64,000 bases of DNA, from contig OY843752.1 in assembly GCA_963693105.1 (NCBI GenBank), positions 558,001 through 622,000 of the forward strand, given 5' to 3'. Position 1 is the stretch's first letter. Every line of letters begins with the position of its first letter. The stretch is from Oxydemutator sp963693105. GTDB lineage: Bacteria; Pseudomonadota; Gammaproteobacteria; Poriferisulfidales; Oxydemutatoraceae. Under the pieces are notes generated by a model. It worked only from the letters and a program-made list of their open reading frames with translations. It did not search any database and was not told where the DNA came from. Shown here one piece after another: positions 44,401 to 52,102 of the stretch. A program made the position numbers and the translations under genes.

Positions 44401-44824
44401 TGCCTAACAAGGCACGGGCGACTTCACCATTTTTAATATGATACATTTTGCCGTGTAAGAAAGCCGTTTGTTTTACCGAACGAATCTGAACCTTTTGTTC
44501 AATCCAGTCGGCGCAGTCTTTGGCAAGTTTCCGTTGGAAGAGTTGGTTCCCAAGCTCCAGTCCTTGCTCGGTCAGCATGAACTCTCTAGATGTATTCAGG
44601 TCTTGATTTATGTTGCTTAGAAACTTCGGCTCTCCAAATAGAAAACGAAGGTTATTAATCTGATTCAATTTGTCTTTCAGGGCACCATACGCTTGGATTG
44701 TGAAATAGGCAGACACGATTGAAAGTTCTGTATCTGACGAGAGATATTCTGCGACGAATTTTCCAGCTTTGCCTCTGGAGTAGTTATCGAGGATGCCTAA
44801 GAGTTGCGAGGGCGTTTGGCTCAT
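41456..44824 (-). CDS. PLD nuclease-SNF2 helicase fusion
   Basis: The product has 1122 residues. Residues about 20-190 form a phospholipase D-type domain with HGKMYHIKNG and LLGSSNFTIPGL (His124, Lys126, Ser142, Asn144), a metal-independent nuclease signature. An SF2/SNF2 helicase follows: Walker A ADSVGLGKT (272-280), DESHN (362-366), LLSATPVNNEL, and motif VI QRFGRIDRIGS. A long C-terminal region is unassigned. ATG 44824 is 34 bases after the pyrE stop on the same strand, so it may be transcribed with pyrE. It is the likely restriction subunit for the methylase. Confidence 0.82.
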   Translation of the reverse strand: MSQTPSQLLGILDNYSRGKAGKFVAEYLSSDTELSIVSAYFTIQAYGALKDKLNQINNLRFLFGEPKFLSNINQDLNTSREFMLTEQGLELGNQLFQRKLAKDCADWIEQKVQIRSVKQTAFLHGKMYHIKNGEVARALLGSSNFTIPGLGFRENGNNVELNLVVDSDRDREDLLAWFNEWWSKDELTEDVTEVVLRELARLYSNQTPEFIYYLTLFHIFRAFIDGERDTETDLNKIALPDTKIWRTLYAFQKDGAKAAINKIRELNGYILADSVGLGKTFTALAVIKYFELKNERVLVLCPKKLRRNWTIYRSNSSMNPFNDDRFRYDVLSHTDLSREKGEAGDIDLETLNWGNYDLLVIDESHNFRNNTKAKQIPGEAPKQTRYERLINDIIKKGIKTKVLLLSATPVNNELSDLRNQISFIAGGDVTCDSAADAAFAESLEIQSVKETTRKAQAQFTVWSKLPPKQQHSRDLLKAIGGDFFKMLDGLSIARSRKQIQQYYQEEMEQLGGFPNRPPPSSIHPPIDLEEDYLSFEKLDAEISELRLALYNPTMYLRTDLADNIKKTYLDEIYGGFTQEGREKILISMMKVNFLKRLESSVDSFRLTLERTIDKIDGLEKSFLAFEQHQQMNPEIDYGLMTLDVLDDPESEDKDFTIGGKRKFHLGHIDIPKWRRDVSHDRERLQSLLNETEVITPERDAKLAKLNEKISAKLASPTTTKDGRSNRKALIFTAFADTARYLYENLRDGVQNQGSHVALICGDGGNKTTLGNTDYDKILTNFSPISKNRKEQELFQQDEEIDVLIATDCISEGQNLQDCDLLINYDIHWNPVRIIQRFGRIDRIGSRNAAVHLINFWPVADLDQYINVKHRVEARMALVDLSATQTDNLLEDEQLKELISKDLLFRNQQLKRLKNEILDLEDFKDNVTLSDFSLDEFRLDLLQFLESRRAELEAANPGLYAVVPPKADIPMAQSGVIFCLRHRGKNEPATPPEKDSAEGINPLGRYYLIYVLDDGTVRLTFTQPKQALNLFRDLAAGRPSALENLCDLFDTKTQNGADMKHYDNLIKKALQSIMHTFSKRALNALLSGREGKLPNASESPSELEDEYELLTWLVILDGAGKIK

Positions 44825-44858
44825 AGTCGGGGAGTAAGTTTCCTGAATTACTATAACG

Positions 44859-45692
44859 CTACCGGATATCCGAGACAGCACCGTGCCGCTCTTGGTACTC
44901 CCGCAAGCCGCTAATAAAGCCGGAGTAATCCGCATCTCCCGCCACCATCTCCGCCAGTTGGCTCACATTGGCAACGCTAATCACCGGCACCTTGAATTGC
45001 TGCTTCATCTCCTGCACCGATGAAGTTTCCCCCTCGCCTTTTTCCTGCCGGTCAAACGAGATAACAAGGCCGACCGGTTGCGCGCCAATCTCCTTAATCA
45101 GCGGAATCACTTCGCGCGCGGTAGCCCCCGAACTGATGACATCATCCACAATCAAAACCCGGCCTTGCAGCGGCGCGCCGACGAACCATCCGCCTTCTCC
45201 GTGGCTTTTCACTTCCTTGCGGTTGAATGAGAAAGGCTTGTTGATGCCGAACTCCCGGAGCAGGCAAATCGCGGTTGTGCAGACCAGGGGAATGCCTTTG
45301 TAGGCGGGGCCGAACAGAACGTCAAACTCGATTTCCGCATCCACAATCGCCTGCGCGTAGAAGTGTCCCAGTTGCCACAGTGCCTCACTGTCGTTAAAGA
45401 CGCCAGCATTGAAAAAGTAGGGGCTGATCCTGCCGGACTTCAGTTCAAACGAACCAAACTTCAGCGCCTCGCGCTCAAGTGCAAACTGGATGAATTGTTC
45501 GGCGTTCGTTTTTGTCGGGCTTGATAGTTCAACCTCGTTGCCGTCCTCGTCCACGGCCACAAAACCGGGGTCGTCGGTCAGACGCCGCATTGCCCAGTAG
45601 CGTTGCCGCTCCCACTCCGTCAATTCTTCGCCAGCCTCAAACCGCCGGGCAATATCCTGATAATCTACTTTCGGTCTGTTTTTTTTAGCCAT
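44859..45692 (-). CDS. pyrE: orotate phosphoribosyltransferase with N-terminal extension
   Basis: Transfers orotate to PRPP to make OMP. The product has 277 residues, against about 213 for typical PyrE. Residues 64-277 are the normal enzyme: LKFGSFELKSGRISPYFFNAG, GPAYKGIPL, FNRKEVKSHGEGG and the PRPP loop VLIVDDVISSGATARE (179-194). Residues 1-63 are an extra charged segment (DYQDIARRFEAGEELTEWER). It is separated from argB by the 12-kb island, whereas the two are near neighbours in pseudomonads. Confidence 0.93.
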   Translation of the reverse strand: MAKKNRPKVDYQDIARRFEAGEELTEWERQRYWAMRRLTDDPGFVAVDEDGNEVELSSPTKTNAEQFIQFALEREALKFGSFELKSGRISPYFFNAGVFNDSEALWQLGHFYAQAIVDAEIEFDVLFGPAYKGIPLVCTTAICLLREFGINKPFSFNRKEVKSHGEGGWFVGAPLQGRVLIVDDVISSGATAREVIPLIKEIGAQPVGLVISFDRQEKGEGETSSVQEMKQQFKVPVISVANVSQLAEMVAGDADYSGFISGLREYQERHGAVSDIR

Positions 45693-45761
45693 AAGAGAAT
45701 CTTCCTGTTATTTTGGTTTTGCCAGTGCAATGAATAATCCAGCAGTCGAAACAGGTCAGAA

Positions 45762-46313
45762 TTATGAGATTATTTCCTCAATATCTAACTCCCAGAATTC
45801 AAGATCTGGCTTCTTTTTTTTTGAAATACGTCGAAATGTGGATCCACGAAGCAACACAACTTCCTTTTCGTCTTTGTATTTATGCTGAAACGGGGCTAGA
45901 TACCTAGCAGTCTTCGGCTGTACTTTCAGCAGTACCGCTAAATTTCGCTCTTCATCATTAGGTTCGGTAAAGGTGAACCCACGACCGATACTTTCCTCCA
46001 TGCTTGCGCTCCCATGACACGGTAGCTTAAAAGTAGCAGGGCCTTCAATAAGCTCTTTCAAATACTTTATTTTGTCGGGTCTCCAGTTGCCTGCAGAGAG
46101 ACCTCTATATACTATCTTCTGGCAGATAACAGCTTTAGTGAGTGCTGTTCCTAAATCCTGTTCATATTGTGCAACATCAGCGCTACCACGTCTTGTTATC
46201 TGATGACAACAGATGGACTCGTGAAATGCCCCAAGCCAGCATTGGATTGCTTTTCTTTCATTTTTAGTCAGGCTTTTCTCAAATTCTTTGAACTTGTTAT
46301 CTAGGCACATCAA
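45762..46313 (-). CDS. mono-ADP-ribosyltransferase toxin-like protein
   Basis: The product has 183 residues. The R-S-E signature of cholera/VIP2-type ADP-ribosyltransferases is complete: Arg70 in KIVYRGLS, the STS-like strand HGSASMEESIGRGFTF (Ser102, Ser104), and the ExE motif DEKEVVLLRGSTF (Glu149, Glu151). It has no signal peptide, so it would act inside the cell, as toxin-antitoxin or abortive-infection effectors do. It follows the membrane protein gene by 15 bases on the same strand. The gene is AT-rich relative to nadC. The target is unknown. Confidence 0.7.
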   Translation of the reverse strand: MMCLDNKFKEFEKSLTKNERKAIQCWLGAFHESICCHQITRRGSADVAQYEQDLGTALTKAVICQKIVYRGLSAGNWRPDKIKYLKELIEGPATFKLPCHGSASMEESIGRGFTFTEPNDEERNLAVLLKVQPKTARYLAPFQHKYKDEKEVVLLRGSTFRRISKKKKPDLEFWELDIEEIIS

Positions 46314-46328
46314 TCGACTACCTCCGAA

Positions 46329-46955
46329 TTAGATGTTATCTGAGTTTTTGTTTGTTTTTTGCCCACCGTGCACGCCTGCTGTTACTAGAGCTTGAAGTAA
46401 ATCGTTAACTGCTTCTTTGAGCTCGTGATGGCTTTTTTTAATATCTTTTGCGTAATCTATAAGCTGTTTCTCGTGTTGGGCGACCATGCTTTGATGGTCT
46501 AAATTTTGCTTGCGTAAATATTCGCCCTGCCAATGTTCCAATTGGCGAACTAAGGCATTGTTCATCCGAAATGAGTCAATAAATCCTTTCCCTAAAGTAT
46601 AGGTTTTAACAATCTTCTTTCTAATATTATTATCAGGTATACGGCCGATTAAAGTTGCATTTCCGTTATAAACAGTGAAGTAATCTTCTGTTATTGGATA
46701 GTAGATTAGCAGGGGTGCCGTTTCATTTAAATTTTCCACCTCCAACCCCATTGTCTCTTGGTATCTTCCATAGACAGTTTCCATTTCATCATGAATGGCT
46801 TGTAGCAGTCCTTGAATTTTTTTCGTTTCAATCTCCTGAGATAATGCTTGCTGATGTTTATGCGCTTTATCTGCTGCCTTGGAAGTAAAGTAGCCTCCTA
46901 CCATTGCACCGAGCAAGGCGAACACACCGTTCAATAAATAATGAATTGATTCCAT
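46329..46955 (-). CDS. hypothetical membrane-anchored helical protein, partner of the ADP-ribosyltransferase
   Basis: The product has 208 residues. A glycine-containing N-terminal helix (about 5-24, LLNGVFALLGAMVGGYFTSK) anchors a cytoplasmic coiled-coil protein with a middle block YYPITEDYFTVYNGNATLIG and a charged C-terminus. No family function is recognised. It is the first gene of a two-gene unit with the ADP-ribosyltransferase, so it may be its membrane sensor or its antitoxin. That is inferred from context only. Confidence 0.55.
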   Translation of the reverse strand: MESIHYLLNGVFALLGAMVGGYFTSKAADKAHKHQQALSQEIETKKIQGLLQAIHDEMETVYGRYQETMGLEVENLNETAPLLIYYPITEDYFTVYNGNATLIGRIPDNNIRKKIVKTYTLGKGFIDSFRMNNALVRQLEHWQGEYLRKQNLDHQSMVAQHEKQLIDYAKDIKKSHHELKEAVNDLLQALVTAGVHGGQKTNKNSDNI

Positions 46956-47000
46956 ATTACAATTCTACTTTCCACCTGAATTTTCACAAGAGAAAGCCTT

Positions 47001-47858
47001 TCATTCCCCCCGCGGCAGTTGCAGGGAGAAGTCCACGGCGTGGAGGTGTTTGGTCAGGGCGCCGACCGAGATGCGGTCCACGCCGCAGGCGGCGATGCTT
47101 GCGATGTTGTCCAGCGTGACGTTGCCGGAGACTTCGATTTCGGCGCCGCCGTTGATCAGCTCGACCGCGCTGCGGATGTCGGCGTGCGCGAAGTTGTCGA
47201 GCAGGATGATGTCGGCGCCCGCCTGCAACGCCTCGCGTGCCTCGTCCGTTGTCTCAACCTCGACCTCGACCCGCCCGCCCGCGGCCCGCGCTCGCCGGAC
47301 GGCCTCGCCGATGGAGCCGCAGGCGCGGATGTGGTTTTCCTTGATCAGGATGTCGCCCGCCAGGTCAAGGCGGTGGTTCTGCCCGCCGCCGCACACGACC
47401 GCGTATTTCTGTGCAAGCCGCAGGCCCGGCAGCGTCTTGCGCGTGTCGAGCACGACCGCTTTCGCGCCGGCGGCGCGCGCGACGTATTCGGCGGTAACCG
47501 TGGCGGTGCCGGACAGCGTTTGCAGCAGGTTCAGCGCGCAGCGTTCGCCGCTGACGATGGCGCGCAGCGCTCCGCTGACGGTGCACACTTCGTCGCCGGG
47601 CGCGATGCGCTCGCCGTCTTTTTTGCGCCACGCAACGGCGAGACCCGGGTCCACCCGGCGGAAGACTTCATCCACCCAGAAGCGGCCCGCGAGCACGGCG
47701 TTGTCGCGGCTGATGACGAACGCGCGGCCGTCGGCGTCCACGTCGAGCAGCGCGGCGCTGGGGTCGCCGCCGCCGAGGTCTTCGGCGATGGCCGCGCGCG
47801 CGTTGTCTTCGACGGCGCGGCGCAGCGGTTCGGGGCAGTGGTTGGCGCGCAGTTCCAC
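47001..47858 (-). CDS. nadC: nicotinate-nucleotide diphosphorylase (carboxylating)
   Basis: Quinolinate phosphoribosyltransferase of de novo NAD synthesis. It has 285 residues. Signature segments are ERCALNLLQTLSGTAT, VVLDTRKTLPGLR, AVVCGGGQNHRLDL, ILIKENHI, EVEVETTDEA and ILLDNF. GC-rich core gene marking the right edge of the island. It follows murU by three bases. Confidence 0.96.
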   Translation of the reverse strand: MELRANHCPEPLRRAVEDNARAAIAEDLGGGDPSAALLDVDADGRAFVISRDNAVLAGRFWVDEVFRRVDPGLAVAWRKKDGERIAPGDEVCTVSGALRAIVSGERCALNLLQTLSGTATVTAEYVARAAGAKAVVLDTRKTLPGLRLAQKYAVVCGGGQNHRLDLAGDILIKENHIRACGSIGEAVRRARAAGGRVEVEVETTDEAREALQAGADIILLDNFAHADIRSAVELINGGAEIEVSGNVTLDNIASIAACGVDRISVGALTKHLHAVDFSLQLPRGE

Positions 47859-47861
47859 GAT

Positions 47862-48539
47862 TTACCGGACCCGGCCAGCCGCTTGTTTGCGGGCCTCGGC
47901 CAGCCGTTGCGGTGTGCCGATGTCGGCCCACAGGCCATGGTGGTGCTCGCCGCTGATGCGGTTTTGCGCGATGCCTTCCGCCAATACGGGGGCGAGCGGC
48001 GCGTGTTCGGCGGTGCGCCCGTCAAAGAGTGCGGGCCGGTAGTAACCCATGCCGCTGAAGGTCAGCGGCACGCCGCGTTTGCGCGACAATCGCCCGCCGT
48101 TCAGCAGAAAGTCTCCGTGCGGGCGGTGCGGCGGATTGTCCACCAGCACCAGATGCGCCTGGTCGCCGCCGAGATCGGGACGCCGCACCGCGTAGTCGGT
48201 AAAAACATCGGCGTTGACGACGAAGAAGACATCGTCGTTGTCGTCCGCCAGGTGCGGCAGCGCCTTGATGATGCCGCCGCCGGTTTCCAGCACGCCGCCG
48301 CTTTCATCCGAATAGTGAATGTGCAGACCGTAACGCCCGCCGTCGCCGAGGTGCGAGCGGATGGCCCCGGCCCGATGCGCGACGTTGATGACGACCTCGA
48401 CGACATCCGCCTCGCGCAGGCGCGCAAGGTGGTGCTCAATCAGCGCCCTGCCGCCGACTTCGAGCAGCGCCTTCGGTGTGCGGTCGGTCAGCGGTCGCAT
48501 GCGTTCGCCGCGCCCGGCGGCCAGGATCATCGCCTTCAC
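47862..48539 (-). CDS. murU: N-acetylmuramate alpha-1-phosphate uridylyltransferase
   Basis: Makes UDP-MurNAc from MurNAc-1-phosphate in the peptidoglycan recycling route that bypasses MurA/MurB. It has 225 residues. The nucleotidyltransferase loop is ILAAGRGERMRPLT with TPKALLEVGG, and the metal site is FFVVNADVF. GTG 48539 overlaps the amgK stop (GTGA). This recycling pathway is associated with natural fosfomycin tolerance in pseudomonads. Confidence 0.92.
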   Translation of the reverse strand: MKAMILAAGRGERMRPLTDRTPKALLEVGGRALIEHHLARLREADVVEVVINVAHRAGAIRSHLGDGGRYGLHIHYSDESGGVLETGGGIIKALPHLADDNDDVFFVVNADVFTDYAVRRPDLGGDQAHLVLVDNPPHRPHGDFLLNGGRLSRKRGVPLTFSGMGYYRPALFDGRTAEHAPLAPVLAEGIAQNRISGEHHHGLWADIGTPQRLAEARKQAAGRVR

Positions 48540-49510
48540 GGCTGTGCGCGCGGTGCCGGCAGCTCCGCGATCAGGCGGCGCAGGCCGTCGAGTTCCGGGT
48601 AACGCCCGATGCATTCGGCCACGTAGTCGAGTATGCGCGGAATGTCTTTCAGATAGCCGCTCTTGCCGTCGCGGTGTCGCAGGCGGGCGAAGATGCCGAT
48701 GGCTTTCAGGTGCCGCTGTATGCCCATCCAGTCGAACCAGCGCATGAAGGTGTCGGCGCCGACGTCAACCGGGCTGCGCTTGAGATAATAGTCTGCCCAT
48801 TCGCGCCGCCGCGCTTCGGGCCAGACGATGTAGCAGTCTTTCAGCAGCGAGACGAGGTCGTAGGTGACCGGGCCGACGACCGCGTCCTGATAGTCGAGCA
48901 CGCCGACGCCGCCGCCCGCGCCGCCATTGAGAACCATCAGGTTGCGCGAGTGGTAGTCGCGGTGCACAAAGACCCGCGGCTGTGCCAGCGCCGCATCCGC
49001 CAGACGTTCAAACTCGCGCCCGAACACGGCGTGTTGGCTCTCGGTCAGGCCGCATTGCAGGTGGGTGTCGCAATACCAGTCGGTGAACAGACACATTTCC
49101 TGCACCAGCAGCGCGTGGCTGTAGTCGGGCAGGCCGCGAGTGTCGGCTTGTTGCAGTTTGACCAGTTCGTCAATCGCCCGGCGGTAGAGTGCATCGGCGT
49201 TGTCCGGCGACAGCGCCTGCAGGTACGTGGTGTCGCCGAGGTCGTCCAGCAGCAGCCACCCGTTTTCGACGTCGGCGGCGTGTATGTGCGGCGCCCGGAT
49301 GCCGGCGTCCTCGAGTTTGTGCGTGACCCGCGTGAAGTCGCGGATGTCTTCCTTGTCCGGCGGCACGTCCGCCGCCATCAGGCCGCGGTCTTGCAGCGTG
49401 ACCCTGAAGTAGCGCCGGAAACTTGCGTCGCCCGTCAGCGCGGTCATCGTGAAATCGCCGCCGAGTGTTTGTTGCAGCCAGCCGCGCAGTAGTGCGTGTC
49501 GCTCGTCCAT
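48536..49510 (-). CDS. amgK: N-acetylmuramate/N-acetylglucosamine anomeric kinase
   Basis: Phosphorylates MurNAc at C-1, the step before MurU. It has 324 residues of the aminoglycoside-phosphotransferase fold: GDASFRRYFRV near the N-terminus, the catalytic loop FVHRDYHSRNLMVL, and the metal loop GVLDYQDAVVGPVTYDL. Coupled to murU by overlapping codons; divergent from the acyl-CoA ligase. Confidence 0.93.
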   Translation of the reverse strand: MDERHALLRGWLQQTLGGDFTMTALTGDASFRRYFRVTLQDRGLMAADVPPDKEDIRDFTRVTHKLEDAGIRAPHIHAADVENGWLLLDDLGDTTYLQALSPDNADALYRRAIDELVKLQQADTRGLPDYSHALLVQEMCLFTDWYCDTHLQCGLTESQHAVFGREFERLADAALAQPRVFVHRDYHSRNLMVLNGGAGGGVGVLDYQDAVVGPVTYDLVSLLKDCYIVWPEARRREWADYYLKRSPVDVGADTFMRWFDWMGIQRHLKAIGIFARLRHRDGKSGYLKDIPRILDYVAECIGRYPELDGLRRLIAELPAPRAQP

Positions 49511-49569
49511 ACGCCCAACGGTCTCCCGCCGGTGGGTATGATAAATTGATTTGCGTGGTTGTGCACAAC

Positions 49570-51366
49570 ATGGGCGAAATGAACGAATTGAAGAAAGGCG
49601 AGCCGAGAATCTCCAGGCGGCAGGCGGGCACTTTGTGCGGCTTGTTCGCCGAGCGCGTGCGGTTGTCCGGCGCCGCCGCCGCCTACCACCAGTTCGACGC
49701 GGGCCGGCAGGTCTGGCGTTGTTATACGTGGCGCGACATGGCGGCGCTGGCGGCGCGCCATCGCCGCGCGCTGGAACGCGAGGAGCTGCAGCCGGGCGAG
49801 CGCGTCGCGGTCATGCTGCCCAACGGCGTGGACTGGGTCGCGTTTGACCAGGCGCTGCTCGCGATGCGATTGATCAGCGTGCCCGCCTTCAGTCACGACA
49901 GCGCCGACAACGTCGGCTACCTTATCGCGAATTCCGGCGCCAAGGTGTTGGTGGTGGATCCCGTGCGTCTGGAGAGACTGCAATCCAGGCCGGAAATTCT
50001 GGCGCCGCTGCAGCGCATCCTCGTCGTCGGCGAGCTGCGGAAGTCGGCGCCGCGCAACGCGCTGGCGCTGGCCGGCGCCGCCGATTTCGCGGCGGACACC
50101 GCCGGGGATGCCGCCATCGGTTTCGCGGACGGCGACTTGCCCGCGCCGGACGACGTCGCGACCATCGTCTATACGTCGGGCACGACCGGGCCGGCCAAGG
50201 GCGTCGTGCTGACGCACGACAACCTGCTCGCCAACGTCGCCGCCACCAGCGATTTCGTCCATTACATCGGCTCGGACAATCTGTTTCTTTCGTTTCTGCC
50301 GCTGTCGCACACGTTCGAGAGAACCATCGGTTATTACCTCAGCATGATGATCGGCGCGCAAGTCGCGTATGCGCGTTCCATCCAGCAGCTGAAGGAGGAT
50401 TTGCTGGCGCTCCGGCCCACCGTGCTGGTTTCGGTGCCGAGGATATACGAGCAGGTGTACAGCCGCCTGCAGGCCGCGCTGGAAGAACGTCCGGCGCCGC
50501 TGCGCCGGTTGTTCGACGTCGCCGTCGCCGTCGGCTGGGGGCGTCTCGGCTCTGCTCCGGCGGCGTGGTTGTGGCGTTTGTTGTGGCCGCTCTTCGATGT
50601 CCTCGTCGCGCGCAGTTTCAGGCGCAATCTCGGCGGGCGGCTGCGTTACGCGCTGAGCGGCGGCGCCGCGCTGCCGCCTGAAATCGGACGCACGTTGACC
50701 GCGCTCGGCGTGCCGGTTTACCAGGGCTACGGCCTGACCGAGACCGGCCCGGTGGTTTCGGTCAACCGGCCCGGCGGCCCCGCCGACAGCATCGGTTTGC
50801 CGATTGACGGCGTTGAAGTCCGCATCGGCGACAACAACGAGTTGCTGACGCGCAGCCGCTACATCATGCGCGAGTACTGGGACGACCCGGAAGCGACGGC
50901 GCGGGCGCTGCACGACGACGGCTGGATGCACACCGGCGACCAGGCGCGCATGGATGCGCGCGGGCGGCTCTACATTACCGGCAGGCTCAAGGAGATCATC
51001 GTCATGGCGAACGGCGAGAAGGTGCCGCCGGCGGACATGGAGCACGTGCTGCTGTCCGACGCCTGGTTCACGCAGGCGATGGTGCACGGCGAGGCCCGGC
51101 CTTTTCTAATCGCGCTGCTGGTGCTGACGGAGGAGGTCATGGAGCGTTATCCGGCGGACAGCGCGGAACTGGAGGCCGAGGCATTGAAGCGCGTGCGCGC
51201 GCGCCTGTCGAGTTCGGCGTCTTACGCGCGCGTGCGCCGCGTGGTTTTGCTGCGCGAGCCGTGGACGATGGACAACGGCCTGCTGACGCCGACGTTGAAA
51301 CTCAAACGCCACCGCATCGCCGAACACTTCGCCCGCGAGATTGAGAACGCCTACACCGGCTATTGA
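49570..51366 (+). CDS. long-chain acyl-CoA synthetase (AMP-dependent)
   Basis: Activates fatty acids to acyl-CoA via an acyl-adenylate. It has 598 residues. The P-loop is TIVYTSGTTGPAKGVVLTH, the A5 motif is YQGYGLTETGP, the A7 motif is WMHTGDQARMDARGRLYITGR, and the A8 hinge is LKEIIVMANGEKVPP. The A10 lysine is expected in LTPTLKLKR. It resembles AMP-forming FadD15/Acs-type enzymes. Start ATG 49570; ATG 49579 is equally possible because neither has a clear ribosome site. Confidence 0.88.
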   Translation: MGEMNELKKGEPRISRRQAGTLCGLFAERVRLSGAAAAYHQFDAGRQVWRCYTWRDMAALAARHRRALEREELQPGERVAVMLPNGVDWVAFDQALLAMRLISVPAFSHDSADNVGYLIANSGAKVLVVDPVRLERLQSRPEILAPLQRILVVGELRKSAPRNALALAGAADFAADTAGDAAIGFADGDLPAPDDVATIVYTSGTTGPAKGVVLTHDNLLANVAATSDFVHYIGSDNLFLSFLPLSHTFERTIGYYLSMMIGAQVAYARSIQQLKEDLLALRPTVLVSVPRIYEQVYSRLQAALEERPAPLRRLFDVAVAVGWGRLGSAPAAWLWRLLWPLFDVLVARSFRRNLGGRLRYALSGGAALPPEIGRTLTALGVPVYQGYGLTETGPVVSVNRPGGPADSIGLPIDGVEVRIGDNNELLTRSRYIMREYWDDPEATARALHDDGWMHTGDQARMDARGRLYITGRLKEIIVMANGEKVPPADMEHVLLSDAWFTQAMVHGEARPFLIALLVLTEEVMERYPADSAELEAEALKRVRARLSSSASYARVRRVVLLREPWTMDNGLLTPTLKLKRHRIAEHFAREIENAYTGY

Positions 51367-51505
51367 CGCCGCATAGGAAACGGCGGACGCAACCCCGTGT
51401 TCACTAAAACTGCGGCGTCATCTTGTTGCGAATCACTTCTGGATCGGAATGGCAAAACTGGCCGGGTATTTGCGCAGAAAAATAAGCCGGAATCTATCAT
51501 GTCGG

Positions 51506-51892
51506 TTATTCTTTCCCTGGTTCCTTGAATCTATCTTCAAAGCCGCATTTTTTCTTGACGGACGCGGTTCTTAATGCCGTGAACTCACCCTTTAATTGGG
51601 AGTATTCTGATGCTTCCGGCCCATCACCGCCCTCTACAGTGAAAAGTATCGGCCAGAGAATAACCCCCCCGAAAATCTGCCAACTGTCCGTATTGCTTTC
51701 TCTTCGTAATCGAGTGTAGAGTTCAGTTGTCTTCTTGCCAACATAGTCTATTTCTGCCGCTAATTGTTGGCAGTTATAGCCTTCATATTTTATGGGGCTG
51801 ACATAAGTGGCACCCATCTTGTCTGGGTGAGATGCACAACCAAATAGAGTAGATAGAGTGAACATGATAATCGTCTTGGCTACCACTTTCAT
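51506..51892 (-). CDS. small lipoprotein
   Basis: The product has 128 residues. A signal sequence with lipobox LFGC gives acylated Cys19. The mature part has YVSPIKYEGYNCQQL, a helical segment (YVGKKTTELYTRLRR) and a hydrophobic patch ILWPILFT, a pattern seen in a widespread family of uncharacterised lipoproteins. It is AT-richer than its neighbours. The adjacent gaps (51367-51505, 51893-52102) show no other feature. Confidence 0.75.
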   Translation of the reverse strand: MKVVAKTIIMFTLSTLFGCASHPDKMGATYVSPIKYEGYNCQQLAAEIDYVGKKTTELYTRLRRESNTDSWQIFGGVILWPILFTVEGGDGPEASEYSQLKGEFTALRTASVKKKCGFEDRFKEPGKE

Positions 51893-52102
51893 TGCAGATA
51901 CCTCCTGTGTTTGTCTCAGTCCGGCAAGGAAGCCGGGCTTTGCGACAAAGTGCAGAAACGCGATGTTCCGCTTATTTCCGGTAAAGGTGTTGTATTAGGC
52001 AGAAAACCCGACAATGGGGTTCAGCGCTTTGTCGCGCGGGTATAAATGTACATTACCATGTCCGCCGTTGTCAAAATAATGTTGCGGTAAATAACAACTG
52101 CT

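Noticed and set aside
37935..44824. Calling the helicase-methylase pair DISARM
   Set aside because: DrmA and DrmB, the defining DISARM genes, are absent.
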